Source: Camarhynchus parvulus (taxonomy: Eukaryota > Chordata > Aves > Passeriformes > Thraupidae). From it: a DNA stretch of 64,000 nucleotides. The position numbers and the translations under genes were made by a program. The notes beneath the pieces were generated by a model. The model worked only from the letters and a program-made list of their open reading frames with translations. It did not search any database and was not told where the DNA came from. Of this stretch, positions 24,603 to 38,300 are shown one piece after another (position 1 is the first letter of the stretch; each line of letters opens with the position of its first letter). The stretch is taken from the NCBI RefSeq assembly GCF_901933205.1, contig NC_044572.1, positions 29,722,501 through 29,786,500 of the forward strand, given 5' to 3'.

Positions 24603-24699
24603 CTGGGAAAAAATGAGAGGAACCTTTGAGCTGAAAACCAAAATGATGTGTTTCCACCCTCCCCCTTGCTTTCCTGCCTCACCTCCAACTTTTTCTTTT

Positions 24700-27600
24700 G
24701 CAAGTTCCCATGCTTATACACTGAATCCTTGCATTTCTCTTCATCTTAGCTTGTATCAGGTGTCTTGTATGAGGACTGGAAATAAATAGTGTCTTGTGTG
24801 TGTCTGCTAACACCCCCTTGAACAGTCTGAGTCTGGCTTATGTCCAGTGAAAAAAGAAACCACCAATGAAAGCTGGAACTGGAGGTGCTTTTGTTCCCAA
24901 AGAATGGCAGAGTTCACTGGTGCTTGAAGATAGGAATGAACCTAATAAGAAGACACAAGGGTTACTTTGTGTAGAGAAGTGTAATTAACAAATAAAACAA
25001 ACTTTCTTTTTTTTGAGAGGGAAATAAAATTATTCATTTAAAAACTATGGTTTAAACTACCTGATTATTGCTGCTGGGAGTTATAGTTTTAAAATACCTG
25101 TTTTTTCAGATATGATGCTTGATATAATTTTACTGAACTTGATGAATACAAGCAAACTCCTTTATTCATCACCTTTGCATAAAGAAGGAATGAATTGGAT
25201 CACCTTTTACCTCCTCGTTGAATAGCTTCTGCAGGAGAATCAGAAGCAATCCTCTTTTGCTTCTTCTTCTCCCATGTCTTTGTTTATATGGACTGTATGG
25301 TTACTGTTCTCAAAAATATTGAATTTTTCCAAAATTACGGAAATATTTTTGAGATATTGTGTTCTTAAGTTCGGAGATATTGTGTTTTTCATGGCACAGG
25401 TTTATTATTGTAAGGTGTAAAGGGGTAGACATTCTATCAAATAGACTGCAATTAGTGCTGAGCTACCTGAGAGTTCCCTTTAGCAGGATCATGTTCAGCA
25501 GTTTATCTCTATATTTGAAGGTCAGAATTTCAACCTTTGTCAGTTTTGCTAGAGATATTGGCAGCCCTGGTCAAAAAGACATTGTTAAGGTTTAATGCTG
25601 AAAGAAAATGACTGTAATAATGTGTAAAACCAAGCTGGATGCCTTCAGTATTCCTACTCAGTCCCTGCTTGCTAAGGGGATCTGATCAGCTGCCCATCCT
25701 TGATTTCTTCTGCTCAACATCCACACATGAGTGGAGTGTGAAGCCAGAGCTCCATCCCAGGCACAATCTGTGCTGCCTGGCAGTCAAACCAGTGACCTGT
25801 GCAGCAGCAGTTACCAGCCAAACATTCAATTCAATCTCTGCAATGTAGAGCACACGCTTCTGCACTCCTCATTGAACCAGTGTGCTCCCACTCATTGAGC
25901 TCAGTCAGCTTAGTCTGCAGGGTCATGGTGGTGGAAAGTTTTTCCATTTTTCTCCTCCACTCTAAAGATCAGTTTTGGAGATACAGCTACGGGTTAACTG
26001 TGTATACACAGTTAAATCTAAGTCAAAAATAGGAAATGTAATAACTATCTAAAAGTAGGGCAGAATAAGGCAGCAATAAAATATGTGTCAAAGACAGACT
26101 TCTAGAGAGAGAAAGATGTTGCAGAATAACTGGCATTTGGAATCTCAAACTGCTGCTTTTGTCTGAGTCATGCAGCAGCAGATCTAGGTAAGTATTCATA
26201 TGTGTAGCCTATTTATGAAAAGTGAGACTGACTTTAAAATATCACTTTACAGAATGCTGCACAAGTGAGGTTGCTGATGAAGCTGTTCCTCTGCCCAGCT
26301 CTGCCTTAGCTCCTGTGTGAGCAAGAGATGAGATCACAGCTCCTGTGACAGCTGCAGTTCAGCACCAGTCCTGCAACCTCTATTGGCAATTCTGCCAAAG
26401 ACTTTTACATGTGACCAATGTGCCTCTGCAAATCAATACAAAATTAATTAGGAGATCACAAAGAGAGGTCATAGTGTGGCCTGGAGGGGGGAGATGCACC
26501 ACCACAAATGCCCAAAACAATTTACAGTAAACAATATGGGAAAACTTTGCAGAACACATATTTTCATGGATGGGAGGAACTTTTGGCTCCTAACACTGGT
26601 ATTTGGTGTGGACTGAGTCTGGATCTCAGTGCACATTCAAGCAGCACATGGTACCAGAGCAGAGAACTACTTCTGGGGCTTAGAGTGCTGAGCATTAGCT
26701 TTCACTGCCAAACAGTAAAAGGAATAAGTGGAAAAACCCTGCAAATGTCCATTGGGCTTATGTCTTGACTGACAGCCAAAAATCAATTTCTGGATAATTT
26801 CAATAAAGTAATTTAAAGAAATCTAGATATGACATGGTGATTTGTTTCTGTGTGTGTGTCTTTCAAAATAGTCATAATTGTGGAAATAATTCTTCCAGTC
26901 CTAGAAGCTGATTCACAGCAGATGTACTTTCCCCCCATCCCCTTCCCTAAAAGCAGAGCTCTAGGTACTGCTCAAGTGAACAAACTACTCCAGTGTTATC
27001 TGCATGCCAATTGTTTGCTTTTGCTCCACCATTGCACATTTTTAGCTTTGTATTCCTGTAAAGACATTGTTATGGAACATAAGCATAATAATCTAACTGG
27101 GAAAACATTTACTGAATTACTTTTTGCAGTGGTTTGTACTGGCTGCAAACAGGCTAATGTCCGTGTTTTCACTTCTAAGCCTTTAACTTCTTCTACTACT
27201 GTCACCTCCAACTCCTCCAAGGTTTCCTCTGCATTTTTTGGAAGCTGGCCCCTCCATCCTTAAACTGCCCTGTGGTACAGCCCCTGGCAAACTTGGTTCC
27301 AGGCTTCATTGACACCTCACTCTCAGCTGCTCTGCAGCTCTGTGCCTCCGTGAGTCACTACTGTCTATTGGCTCCCACTTCTCAACAAGATTATTTTCCT
27401 GCCCTCTAGGCTTCTTGGATTTCCCAGAACTTTTTATAGATACAAAGCTTTGAAGACTGTAAGTGGAAAAAAGTAATTTATTATTTTTCATAGATTTTGC
27501 TGAGATTTACGGAATAAATGTGTTTTGGTAAATAAAAGGAAACCAGCTCTAGATGTTGTTGGCTCCTTCCTTCAGTCCAAAAGTACGAACTGTTCTGGAC

Positions 27601-30600
27601 TGTTTATTTAATGCTGTGAGAGCCCTGGCAGGCAGGACTTTCTCTTCTTTCTCTTCTACCAGCAGATCTTTCTCTTACAGTGTGGTTCTAGCCACGCCAG
27701 AGGAAGCCTGGGAAGCCCTCCAGCCTCCCAAGCTGCTGGTGCAGCCCAGGGCACTCACTGCCAGCCCAGAAGAGGGGTACGACAGAGGGGCCTTTCCCCA
27801 AGGCTTTGCTGGACCTGGGCTGACCTGAGGACCTGCAGAAGGTCCCTGTCCTCTGTTCCAGCTTCCTCCTGCTGCATGCAGTGCCCAGCTTGGGCTGCTG
27901 TGCCTGACCATCACAGGCAGGGCAGGGAGCAGGAGGGGAGCCCAGGCAGCCCTGCTCTGTGCTGGAGCACAAACACCCACAGCTCTGCTCTGGCCCCTCT
28001 CACACAGGGAATTAGCAACCACAGACACGTCAGGGAACCACATGGGACAGGCAGTAGCTGAGCTTTCTGGTCAAGGACATGTTTTCTCTATTTTCAGTAT
28101 TGCTTTTTCAGCTGTGAACAAACATCGTCCTCGAAGTGTATGCCACCTTACAGAGCTGAAAACCTTTACAAAAATTGTGTTTTAGACCACCTGAATAGAC
28201 TGTGATTTCTTTAGAAATAATAAGTTATGAAGCCTTATTGAAATTATGAGTTTAGAAAATAGCTAGAATTTAGTTTGCTGTGAAAGTTACAATTTTCATT
28301 TTTTAAAAATACTTGCAATATCTTGTGGAGGTGTTAAAAAATACCTCTTGTGGAGGTGTTCCAAAAGCTGTTTAAGTGTCTTCATAACTCTTTGAGGAAC
28401 CCAAAGTAATTTGCTATCTGACTAGATTTTATTTACTTCTGGATGGTGTGATGTGGTGCTTGGATTCAATAAATGATGTACTGAAGGAAATGAGATGTAA
28501 CTACGACTGTAGTTTAAGGACTTGGGTGGGATTCCTCTAGTGGAAATATGATTTTTTAATATTTATAGGTATGCAATCCATTGAAGTTTATCCATGTGGT
28601 CCACGACAAAAATTTGATCATTACCAGTGCCTCTAGTTGGCAGTGTTGCATTACTAATAGCAAAAGGACAAATCTTTCTGTTTCAGCTTTGCTGTGTTCT
28701 AGTGATAAGTTCAGAATACAGATAATATAAACATAAAAATGAGTGCACATAAAAATCCACAAAGCTTGAAAAAAACAAATAAAATCAAATTTGAAAAAGT
28801 AATTTTTTTTTCTTTTAAATATATGTGCAAGTAATTTGAGAGGTGACAGGGGTAGAAACCCAGACCAGATTTTAAGGAAGAGAGCCAGGAAATTCAGCAT
28901 GTGTTTTGGAAGAGATTGAGAGCTCAGAAATATTCAATGAAACTTTCTGACTGCCGCAAGAAATGAAAAGCGGCTGCATTTCCCTGCAGTCAGAGTGTCC
29001 CAATAAAGACTTCACAAGCAAGAATGCTCTCCAGAAACACATTGGACTACTTTGCTGCAGCTGTGGGAGTGAGTCAACCAGGCCTCTGTTGAAAGAAATC
29101 CTGTTGCTGCAATGTTTTTGCAATGTTTTCCTGCAGTGACATCACAATATCTGCTTTAAAATGTAATGCCATCTAAAAAGAAAAAGACATTGTGTGCTGC
29201 AAAATGAATAGCAGTGTTTTGGCTTTCTGCACAGGTATTCCTTTTGCTACATTGAGGGTTTATTCCGGGGCTTGCTTCCTTGAAGGACTGACGCAAGAGG
29301 GCATGAGAGCAACTCGGTATCTCTCAGCTTTTGTCTCCCTTTGTACTCTCTGTTCTTTGGCCAAACCTTGATCCTGCAAGCTTCTGAGTCCTTGGTCCCA
29401 TTCCAGCACAGCGCTCGATACATATTTCACTTTAGGCACATTAGCAACCCCACTGATGTCCACAGGACCGCTCATGTGCTTAAAGTTAGGCATGTTCTTG
29501 AGTGTCTCTGCTGGGACTGAGGTGTCTGGCAAGTGTCCAGGCAGACTTCTCCTGAAGAAGCCAGACAAGCCTCTCTTCTGATGTGGACATGTCATGCTGC
29601 AGTAATGTTTATCTCCAGCAGCCAGTTGCTAAAAAGGGGCTCTAGCAGACCATTACTCACTGATGGAGCAGACCATGCTGCTGTAGCTACAGCAAGGCTT
29701 CAGCTTTGGCCATCTCAAAGCAGAGCTGTTCACCTGAGCAGCTCATTGAGCTGCAGCCTGAGGTGTCTGCATTAACACCTTTGGTGGTGATCAGCTGTTC
29801 CCCTAAAGCTGAGCTCATTCACTGCAGTTCAGACAGATATTTTTTATATTCAGTATTATATATTTATTTATATACCTAGTATATTCAGAAAACTTGAACA
29901 ATAATATTTATAAAACCTAAGCAAACAAAAACTATGGCTTGCTACGGCCTCCTTTGGCGATTCACATCTGAGAAGCAGGGTGAAGTTAGCATCACCTAAC
30001 TGAAAACAATTTCACTTTGAGTGGCACCACGATAGAGGTGGCAAAGATGTAAAAATACATGGGACTATCTTGAAATGCTGACAGGTATCCGAGGTCTTGC
30101 TTTTCTTTATCTGCATGGCCATTAAAAACTGGTAACTACCACAGTATGGCTTCCACTGAGTAACAGTTTGCTTTTAGTGTGGAATATATTTTTAGCCTGG
30201 CCAAGCATAACCTTTTGCTATTTTGTTGCTACATTTATAGCCCACATAATTGATGCAGAAAAAAAATTTAGTTTGAGATTAGCTTCTAGCTACAGTATTT
30301 TCTTGCTGTTGCTTTTATAAAGCCAAGGATTAATAGGACACAGACAGAAACATAGAACTGAGTCATCAAGTTCTGTCCTCCACTCCTGGAGGCAGCCACA
30401 GCATAATATCCTGCTTGTATATGCATTAAAATGACTTAGGAATTTTGCTATTCTTCTTTCTCAAGCCTGCCTTTGAAACTGACTCCTTTGGAGAAACTCT
30501 GATTTAACTAGCCTGAACTTACACTTGGCAACTTCTGATCAAGTGTTCTTTTGCCAGCATTGCCCCAAATACTGCTTCTACTCTCTCTGTCTCTCTTGCT

Positions 30601-33004
30601 CTCAAGTATGTCTCCAGGGAAATCATATCTCAGCCGGATCTTCTTTCTTTTGGATGGAACAAAGAAAGGATTTTGAGCTTCTTCCTTTACCAGATCTAGT
30701 GCCCTTTTCTCCATCTATCCTGGCAGGAGTTCAGAATTCCTGCTCAGAGGTGTACCATTGTGTTACAGATATGGTCCCACACATGGGCCTGTGCAGCTAC
30801 TGAGTCGCTGACAATATGTTGTCTTACTTCTCCCTGAGTCACATTTGCCTATTTTACAGATTTTTTTTTTTATGTACTGGTTACTAATGATTAATCTTAA
30901 TATGATCTATCCTGTGTCATCCACATCTTTTATCTTCCAGAATTGTTTCCAAATTCTGAGGCTCAAACTTTGAGCAGAAATATCTGTCACTGGGCCCTGA
31001 GAAAAGACATTTCTATGTGACTGCCTTTTCCATCTTATACAATCTTTATAAGATGTGGATGAGCTGGCCTTCAGGCCAGTGGGGAAAACTGGAATATCTT
31101 GCATTTTCCTCTCTAGGAGTATTCACTCAGGCTATGGCTAGCCTAAAGCAGTTGGTCTCCCTAAAGCCACTTCTTCAGGCAATGGAGAGGAGCAGAAATG
31201 ACTGCAAACATGTGGATTAAGTCTACTCTAAGTCACCATCTGGAGAAGCCAGATGAGATCCGGATGGGAGGTGCCAGATAAAGACACCCTAGGAGATTGG
31301 CTCCCATCAGCTGATGTTAGTTTCCTTAGATATCTTTCCAGTCACATCTTTGGAAGAGCTCATTATATCTGCATTCTTCTTTAGCACGTACATCAAAATA
31401 ACATCAAAACGTTAGTTCTCAAAAAAAAAAAAAAAGCCCCAGACCCAAAACCTACTTAACAGATTTTAAGCCCAAGGATCTAGACTTCTGAAACACAAAA
31501 TTCTGTGTTACCAATACTGAAGCTAACCTTAGTGAATCTATTATATGCCCTAGCTATCACCATACACTTGTTTAACTGATATTCTCCTGACAATCATTTC
31601 CAAGGCCTGCATAATAACTTCCAGCTGTGGTACATTCCCACATATGTTTTTTTTTATTTTTCAGAATAAAGGATAACCTTTTGCTTGAATTAGTGAGGTG
31701 TCTCAGTAGACAGGTGTAACCTGACAGTTCTTTGTTATTTATGATGGTGATGCTGCACAAAGGATGATGTTAGAGATTCCAGTGACTTCATCTTTTTCCC
31801 TTGATTGAACGAAAAATATGTTATTTTTGCATATATATGTAAAATATTGTAACTGGTATTTGGCTGAAAGATTTTGGTGTGATGTGCCAGGAAGCGTGGT
31901 TTGTGGTGCTGTGTGGGTTGCAACAACCCTGGTGTTCTGTTCAGCTTCTACCACGTTGCATTTCCATGATGAAAAGGAAATCAGTGAACTTTTGGAAACT
32001 TGTTGAAAAGAATGTCTGCTGTTTGTCATAGGAGCACAAACTGCATCAAAGGCTGAGCAAGGTCTGCAGTGTGGTGTTACTGCAGGGTAATGGGCAGAGC
32101 CCATCATCAGTGGGACCTGGACCAAGCAAGGGAAGGCTGGTGGCTTACAAATACTTTCCCCTTCTCTTGCATGTAGATTTAATTCTAGCTTAGCTTACCA
32201 GCAGCCATAAATTGCATGGGAGTGCTATATGGATGCCCCAGCACAACTGACCATGCATTTTTATTCCAGGTGGGATGAAAACCCCTGCTCCTATATGAGC
32301 ACGATGCAAATGTCATGGGGATTTTCCCTCTGGCAAATGCACTCTGATTAGGTGCCTTCCAATAAAGAAGTCTAAAATAGGTTTGCAGAGATCTCAAGAT
32401 TTTGTATTTCCACTGATAATGAGGCACTTTGATGGAGGTTGACCAGCTCAGATATGGAAGTGTGCTCTGTGGACATCTGTACTAAAGCTGTGCAGGGAAA
32501 AATATATCCCATATGTTTCTGTTGTGGATGGCAGAGAGAGAGCAGGGTGCAGGAACCTCTGAAGCAGCCATCCACCACAATGAACCTATCCTCAAGGACA
32601 GAAGGCTGACCCCTGGGCTCTTACTGAAAGAAGGTCTCTTAGATTGGCAATATCCACCAAATTGAAAAGGAAGCAAAGGCAACAGTCATGACAGCAACAG
32701 CTAAAATCAGTTACTGCCTGTACCAGAGTGAGCACGTTTCACAGGTACCACATTAGCTACAGTTCTGAGATTGCATTTGGGTAACAGAATGATGCTCTAA
32801 AACCTAGCAATTTCTTGCCTGTTTGTCTTCCTCTCATCTTTATGAAACTCTCTTTCTTGGCTGTGAGGGCATGGTATTTTGACTTTTTCCAAAGAAGGCT
32901 TTTTAAAATGGAGAAATCAATGTTTTCTTCAATTATTTAAAGAGAAATGGGTTTCCTGTTTCCTAACTTACTCCAAATTTGTTAATAGTGTTTAAATACA
33001 GAAA
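24700..33004. other. Intergenic DNA upstream of AGR3, no gene seen
   Basis: No coding exon recognised. A GC-rich block at 27550-28060 carries overlapping open frames on both strands but no known motif. 28320-28360 has a 15-base direct repeat at 25-base spacing. 29260-29600 looks like an old interspersed repeat (separate entry). A 13-base A run lies at about 31422-31434. Confidence 0.55.
29270..29530. repeat. Possible ancient amniote interspersed repeat
   Basis: Phrases such as 'gctcatgtgcttaaagttag', 'ttgatcctgcaagcttctga' and 'ccccactgatgtccacagga' resemble an old repeat that I remember as very common in turtle and crocodile DNA and present in decayed form in birds. The family name is not known to me. 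The same stretch keeps a minus-strand frame of about 110 codons, which I take to be chance. Confidence 0.35.
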
Positions 33005-33738
33005 CATCCAATTTGGAAATGGCCTTGGGAGGTCCTTAGTCCAATGTCCTGCTCAGAGCAGATTTAACACTGAATTCAGACCACATTGTTCAGGACTTCG
33101 TCCAGTTGGGTCTTGAAAACCTTCCAGGAAAGGGTTTCCATTACTTGTCTCAGTAACATAATTAAATGTTAAATTATCTTCAGAGTTTCTTTTTCTTTTG
33201 TCCTTGAATCCAGACAGAACCTTCCCTGTTCCAGTTTACATTTTCTTCCCCCAATTAAAATCTTGCCTCCTTCTTCCAACCCCTCAACAATTTCCTTTAC
33301 GTTCTTCCTGACACATCTCTTCCCTGGGCTAATCAAGCCCAACTCCTCTTGGTTTTCCTTATGGGTCAGTTGCTCCAGCTTTTGACTCTTGGCAGAATCT
33401 TTCTGCATATCCTTGACAAGGTTTATCTTCATCTTTCATGCAGTTGGTGGTACAAAACTGGATCCAGGTTTACATATGCTGTCTAATAAATGCCTTGCAG
33501 AGGAGAATAACCAGTAGCAGGATCCTTATTATTTCAGCCCAGGATGCTGTTGGCCTTTTTTTCCTGCCAGAGCACACTGCTGGCTCATGTAGAGCAGATT
33601 GCCAAGCAAGACCCCAGTCTTTTTCACCAGAGCTGCTATTAAAGCTGCTCAGCCTCCAGACTACCCCACTGCAGACTGTTAGCTCATCCCAGGTTCAGCA
33701 GTTTGCTTTTATTTTTGTTTTTGAGTGTCATGAAACTC
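33005..33738 (-). mobile_element. CR1 LINE 3' portion, antisense
   Basis: Read on plus, this is the reverse complement of about 700 bp of bird CR1. It has the 3' end block ('gaggtccttagtccaatgtc'), then 'gtccagttgggtcttgaaaa', 'tccctgttccagtttacatt', and far into the body 'cagcccaggatgctgttggc' and 'cagagcacactgctggctca'. The order agrees with the CR1 3' untranslated region and the end of ORF2. It is clearly diverged, with AT-rich insertions, so it is an old copy. Confidence 0.85.
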
Positions 33739-34894
33739 CAGAAATATAACTACATTAAATTACACTCAGAACAAAGCATATCTAGTTTCTCTCCCCACAA
33801 CAATCAGCAGAAATGCTCAGAGTGGAAAAGCAGAAATGGTTAGAACAGGACAACCACAGAATAAAACTATGCAATTAAAACCAGGCAGGGACCTAGAGGC
33901 AATCTCTCAGTTTGATTTAGCAGTTCACAATTAAAGATTTAAAGCTTAAGTCGGCAACATTACATCCACAAACATTCTCTTTTCACAACCATGTCCTAAA
34001 GGTATGAAAAGTTCTTGGGTATGAAAGAATCAAACTGTTTTTCTGTTTTGTCCATGGCATAATCTGTAAGCAGCTCTTAAAATTACCTGTGAGATTCTCA
34101 TGTCTCACATATGGAAAATGAGTTTGTGAATAAATAAATAAATTTATAAATAAATAAATAAATAAATCTCTGTGTGTATATATATATCTCTATCAGAATT
34201 TATCCCAGAGGTAAATCTCGAAAGCATTTTTAACATGACAAAGAACAGAAAACCTGGAAAAAATCCCCTCAGCAGGCATAACTAAAGCTAGTAAACCAAC
34301 TGTACTGAGAGAAATGCTATTGCAAATGTATAAAATGTATAAATGTAGTCTAAAGGAAAAAAAAAGGAATTTTATATAGAATTAGTCATCTCAGACTACT
34401 ATAAATACCCAGTTGGTCTGTTTTTGCAGCTGTACTGGTCTCCCATGGCATTTTTTCATCCAGACCACTGCTGTTTGATAGTAGATTTTGCTTTTTATGA
34501 AAATACTGCACATAATGTCTTTAGTGAGCTTTGTGTCTGAATTTTATTTATTCATCTATGAAATAGGGACAATAACGTAATTTGATCTGTTTCTTAATCA
34601 TTACACACAGCAAATAATGAATGTTTTCAAAACCACTGAGAAATTACATAAAGGAAAAGTAAACAGGGGAACATTTGGGCAAAGCTATTGCATGAGGTAA
34701 AGAGCAGTAGAAATAGTGGAAGGTCTTGGAGAGAACAAAAATGTCAAATACCCCAGCCAAATTTCAGATTGCATGGTGCTTTGCTACCAGGGTGCCAATA
34801 TCCTGCTGATAACCTGATTGTCACAGAGACTCCTAAACAATTCAGAAAACAAACTCACAGTACCTAAATGCAGTGTTGAAACAACACAACCGTC
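33739..34894. other. Intergenic DNA with an A-rich simple repeat
   Basis: Nothing coding seen. It contains the TAAA/TA repeat at 34128-34188. Confidence 0.6.
34128..34188. repeat. (TAAA)n and adjoining TG/TA simple repeat
   Basis: Ten or so TAAA units with one break (TTTATAAA), followed directly by short TG and TA runs. Confidence 0.9.
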
Positions 34895-35300
34895 CTGTGA
34901 AGAGCAGCTGAGGGAGCCAAGGCTGCTCAGCCTGGAGGAAAGGAGGCTCAGGGGGACCTTATTGCTCTCTGCAAGTGTCTGAAAAGAGGCTGGAGTCAGA
35001 TGGGGGTCGCTCTCTTCTCTCAGGCAACCAATGACAGAAGGAGAGGATACAGCCTCAAGCTGCACCAGGGGCAGATGAGGCTAGATTTTAGAAAAAAAAT
35101 TCTTCACAGAAAAAGTGGTTCAGCATTGGAATGAGCTGCCCAGGGACATGGTTGAGTCACTGTCCCTGGAGGTGTTTTAAAAAAAGGCTTGATGAGGCAC
35201 TCAGTGCCATGGTTTAGCTGGTAAGGTGATGTTAGGTCACAGGTTGGACTTGAAGATCTCAAAGGTCTTTTTCAACCTAGCTTATACCATGATTCTGTAA
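34895..35300 (+). mobile_element. CR1 LINE 3' end, sense
   Basis: A run of about 400 bp matches the CR1 3' end in order: 'gctgctcagcctggaggaaa', 'ggaccttattgctctctgca', the segment with 'ttcttcacagaaaaagtggt', 'gaatgagctgcccagggaca', 'gttggacttgaagatctcaa' and the terminal 'atgattctgtaatttct'. The 5' end is truncated, as is usual. It is younger-looking than the antisense copy at 33005-33738, which lies 1.2 kb away in the opposite direction. Confidence 0.93.
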
Positions 35301-38300
35301 TTTCTCTATTCTGGAGGCATGAATAATAATATCTCCTCCCCAAGTGCAGTAATTGATTCCAAAAACAATGGTTTAGGTTAACCTGACTCAGGTTATTCAA
35401 GCCATCTCTCCAGGCCTATCCAAAATGAATATAAGAGAAGTCTGGAGTGCAAAAAGGTTCCAAGTGTTCTTTATGCTCTCCCAGTTACATTATTTTATGC
35501 ACACTCCCAACTGTGAAATGCCTGCAATACCACAACAGCAAAGCTCAACACCAGGTTCCTGTTCCCCAGTCTCTATCCATGGCCTCTTTCTTTCTTTCAG
35601 TATGAGTTTCATCCTGCACCTGGGAGGTCACTTGGGCTGTGGAGAAGGCCACAAGGTGGTGATTGATGAAGTACATGTAATACTGACATATTCACCATCA
35701 CATGACACTGTAGGAATAACTCAGACCAGGAGGAGCTGGTGCATTGAGGGAAGCACGGGTGGGGCAGGCAATTGCACAACAGGCAGAGATTAGGCTCTGC
35801 ATCTCCTTTGTCTCTGGGCAGGAATAGAAGGCAGAGTATTTTCTTTTATTCTCAATCTGAAAGGATTACTACATAAGGTGATATCTTTTATAGGTGTGAT
35901 TGCAGACATGTGAACCTCTTCTGTCATAATTATCACTGAAGAAATGTGCCTACCTCCTCTGCTTAGTGTTCTTATGTAATTTGCATCAGTCAAGAAATTA
36001 TTGAGAATGTCACTTTCAGAATTAAATTTTTTTCCTTCATCTTCTCAACATTTTAAAAATGCACGAACATCTTGATAAGGCTTCATCTTTTCTACGTTAA
36101 AAGTAAAGATCCAAGGTAGGTTACTTATGACCAACTTCTTTGAATTAAAGCAAACCAAAAAAGTTATGTAGATTTCTTGTAATCTCTTATTTCATTCACT
36201 TGCCTAATATATTTAATGGTATTTTATCATATTTACCGTTTGCTTCACATGCTTCTTATCCCTGACATCTGGAAATGCTTCTTGAATCTCTGTCCTTGTG
36301 ACTTTGATATTTTGCTTTCCAAGGAATTGATCAAATCTTTCAATATTCATGTCACATTTTACCAACTAATCTATTTTTATCATTTCTGTGGGTATATCTT
36401 CTGTTGTGTAATATCGGCTTGAATAATTTTGAATAATTTTCCCCATGTTTGTCTGAACTATCCTTTCTGTGACTCTGCGGTGATACTTTTTGGTCATGCT
36501 CATGATGAGTCTCAGGAGCTGCATTTTCCACTGTTTTTGAGCTATCACTTTCATAAATTATTGCGGAAATACCCATTTATATGTTATGATGTCACAGTAT
36601 TTTTGGTATGTTTATGCCCCTGGGAAATTGTAATACATTCATAATATTGTGTGTCATGATGATTGTATCTATCAGTTCCAGTTCTAATTTTGTTTCACAG
36701 TCGGTGTTATGACCATCAGAGCTTTCACTAAACAGTTCTGACACAAAGATGTAAAGTCCCTGGGAGTTTTTATGGCACATTATGTTGTAGTTCAGTTTCA
36801 GGGAAACTCCTAGAAAGTTGAAAAAACCAGCAGTAATATTTTCACTATTACTGTTTATTATAACAGAAGAACTGTATATAGTAGATTTCCATGTGAAATG
36901 TTTCATTAATCTAATTTGTCCCTCATTGTGTGAAAACTTCATCCTGAATGATTGCTTTGTATTTTTGTGACCGATGGCTGTGATAAAAACGATTGTCTAA
37001 ATACAAACTGTATAAAAATATGAGCTTCTAGCATACAATACAGGTAAGGAACCATATAAGAAGACAAAGAGAAAAGAAATCACTTGAATTAATGAGAAGG
37101 AGATTAACTGGCAAAGTATTTTTCAGAAATCTCTGGAAAAGAGTGCTGCCTGGAAGTTCTGTGTGCAGTCAGTTTTGCCTCACCCCAGACAGAAGTACAC
37201 TTCCTACTACAAAAAAGTTAACTTGTTTGAAGTTTTTTTATAGCTAGCTTTGCTTTATTCTTCTTTGGTTCAGAGAACAGGATGTGCAAGAGAAGTCTTA
37301 CAAACCACTACCTGTATCAACCAAACTGAATTTACCACAAGGTGCCCTATTTTTTTTTTTTAGCGATGAATCAAGTATAAGTATGTCTAAAAATGCCTAG
37401 ATGATACTTCTTTTTCAGAACTACAGCAGTATTGTGATGCAAAAAGCAACATTTTTCATGGCTCTAGAAAAATCCATATTACGAGAGAAGGAAGGATTAT
37501 TTTAATTTTTAATAAAATGATTTAAAGTTTGAGTTGGTTTGTTAATGCCATTGGTCACTGTCAGTTCGCCCACATCCTTTCACAGGTCGAGGAGATCCCT
37601 GGTACTGCTGTTGGCTTAGGTCATTGTGTGAACAAATGAGCAGTTTTAAGGGAACCTACAGAAGGAGTTCTGTGCCTGCTCCTCTGGTGCAGATTTCAGC
37701 TTCACAGAAACACCTTAAATTTAGGCAGGGTGAGAAAGAGATTTTGGAAACAGGCAATGGAGAGTTCTGCTTGTGGGGTTATTCAGCTAATGAGAAGTCC
37801 ACTGTGGGTCTACAGGGAATTTACTTTTGAGTAAACAGGAGAGCCGTTGTTCATGGATGTCCTCAGTTCTGTCAGAGTCCACAGGCAGGAAAAGGAGCCT
37901 TCCTTCCTTTCTAGCCACCTCACCAGCAATCTCTGCAGCCAGGCTGTGTTATCCCAGTTTTTCAGGAGGTTATTAATGAGATAGCAGAGGTTAAGTAATA
38001 CAAATCCATGTCTGCCTGGCAGATTTGGCTTATATGGTGTACCTCAGCAAGATTTCCTAGCTCTACCACACTGGTGTCTCATGTTTCTAATGTGATGCTT
38101 GCCTTCCAGACCCTTCTGACTCCAAGAATGAGCTTTTTAGATTGAAAGGGAAGAAACTGAAAAAGTAAAAGTACATGTACATGGCCATCTACAAGGCCTG
38201 CTGCTTACATTTTCTTTAAGTTCTTAGCTAAATCACAGAAAGCAATCTCATCTTAAATTCTTCTTTGTCCTTGAGACTTCACTGAATTTTGAAGGTGCTG

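Noticed and set aside
26850..27263. 137-codon plus-strand open frame
   Set aside because: No family resemblance, and the antisense strand is also open for part of it; treated as chance.
29260..29595. 111-codon minus-strand frame as a gene
   Set aside because: It overlaps a stretch resembling an ancient interspersed repeat, with no known protein motif.
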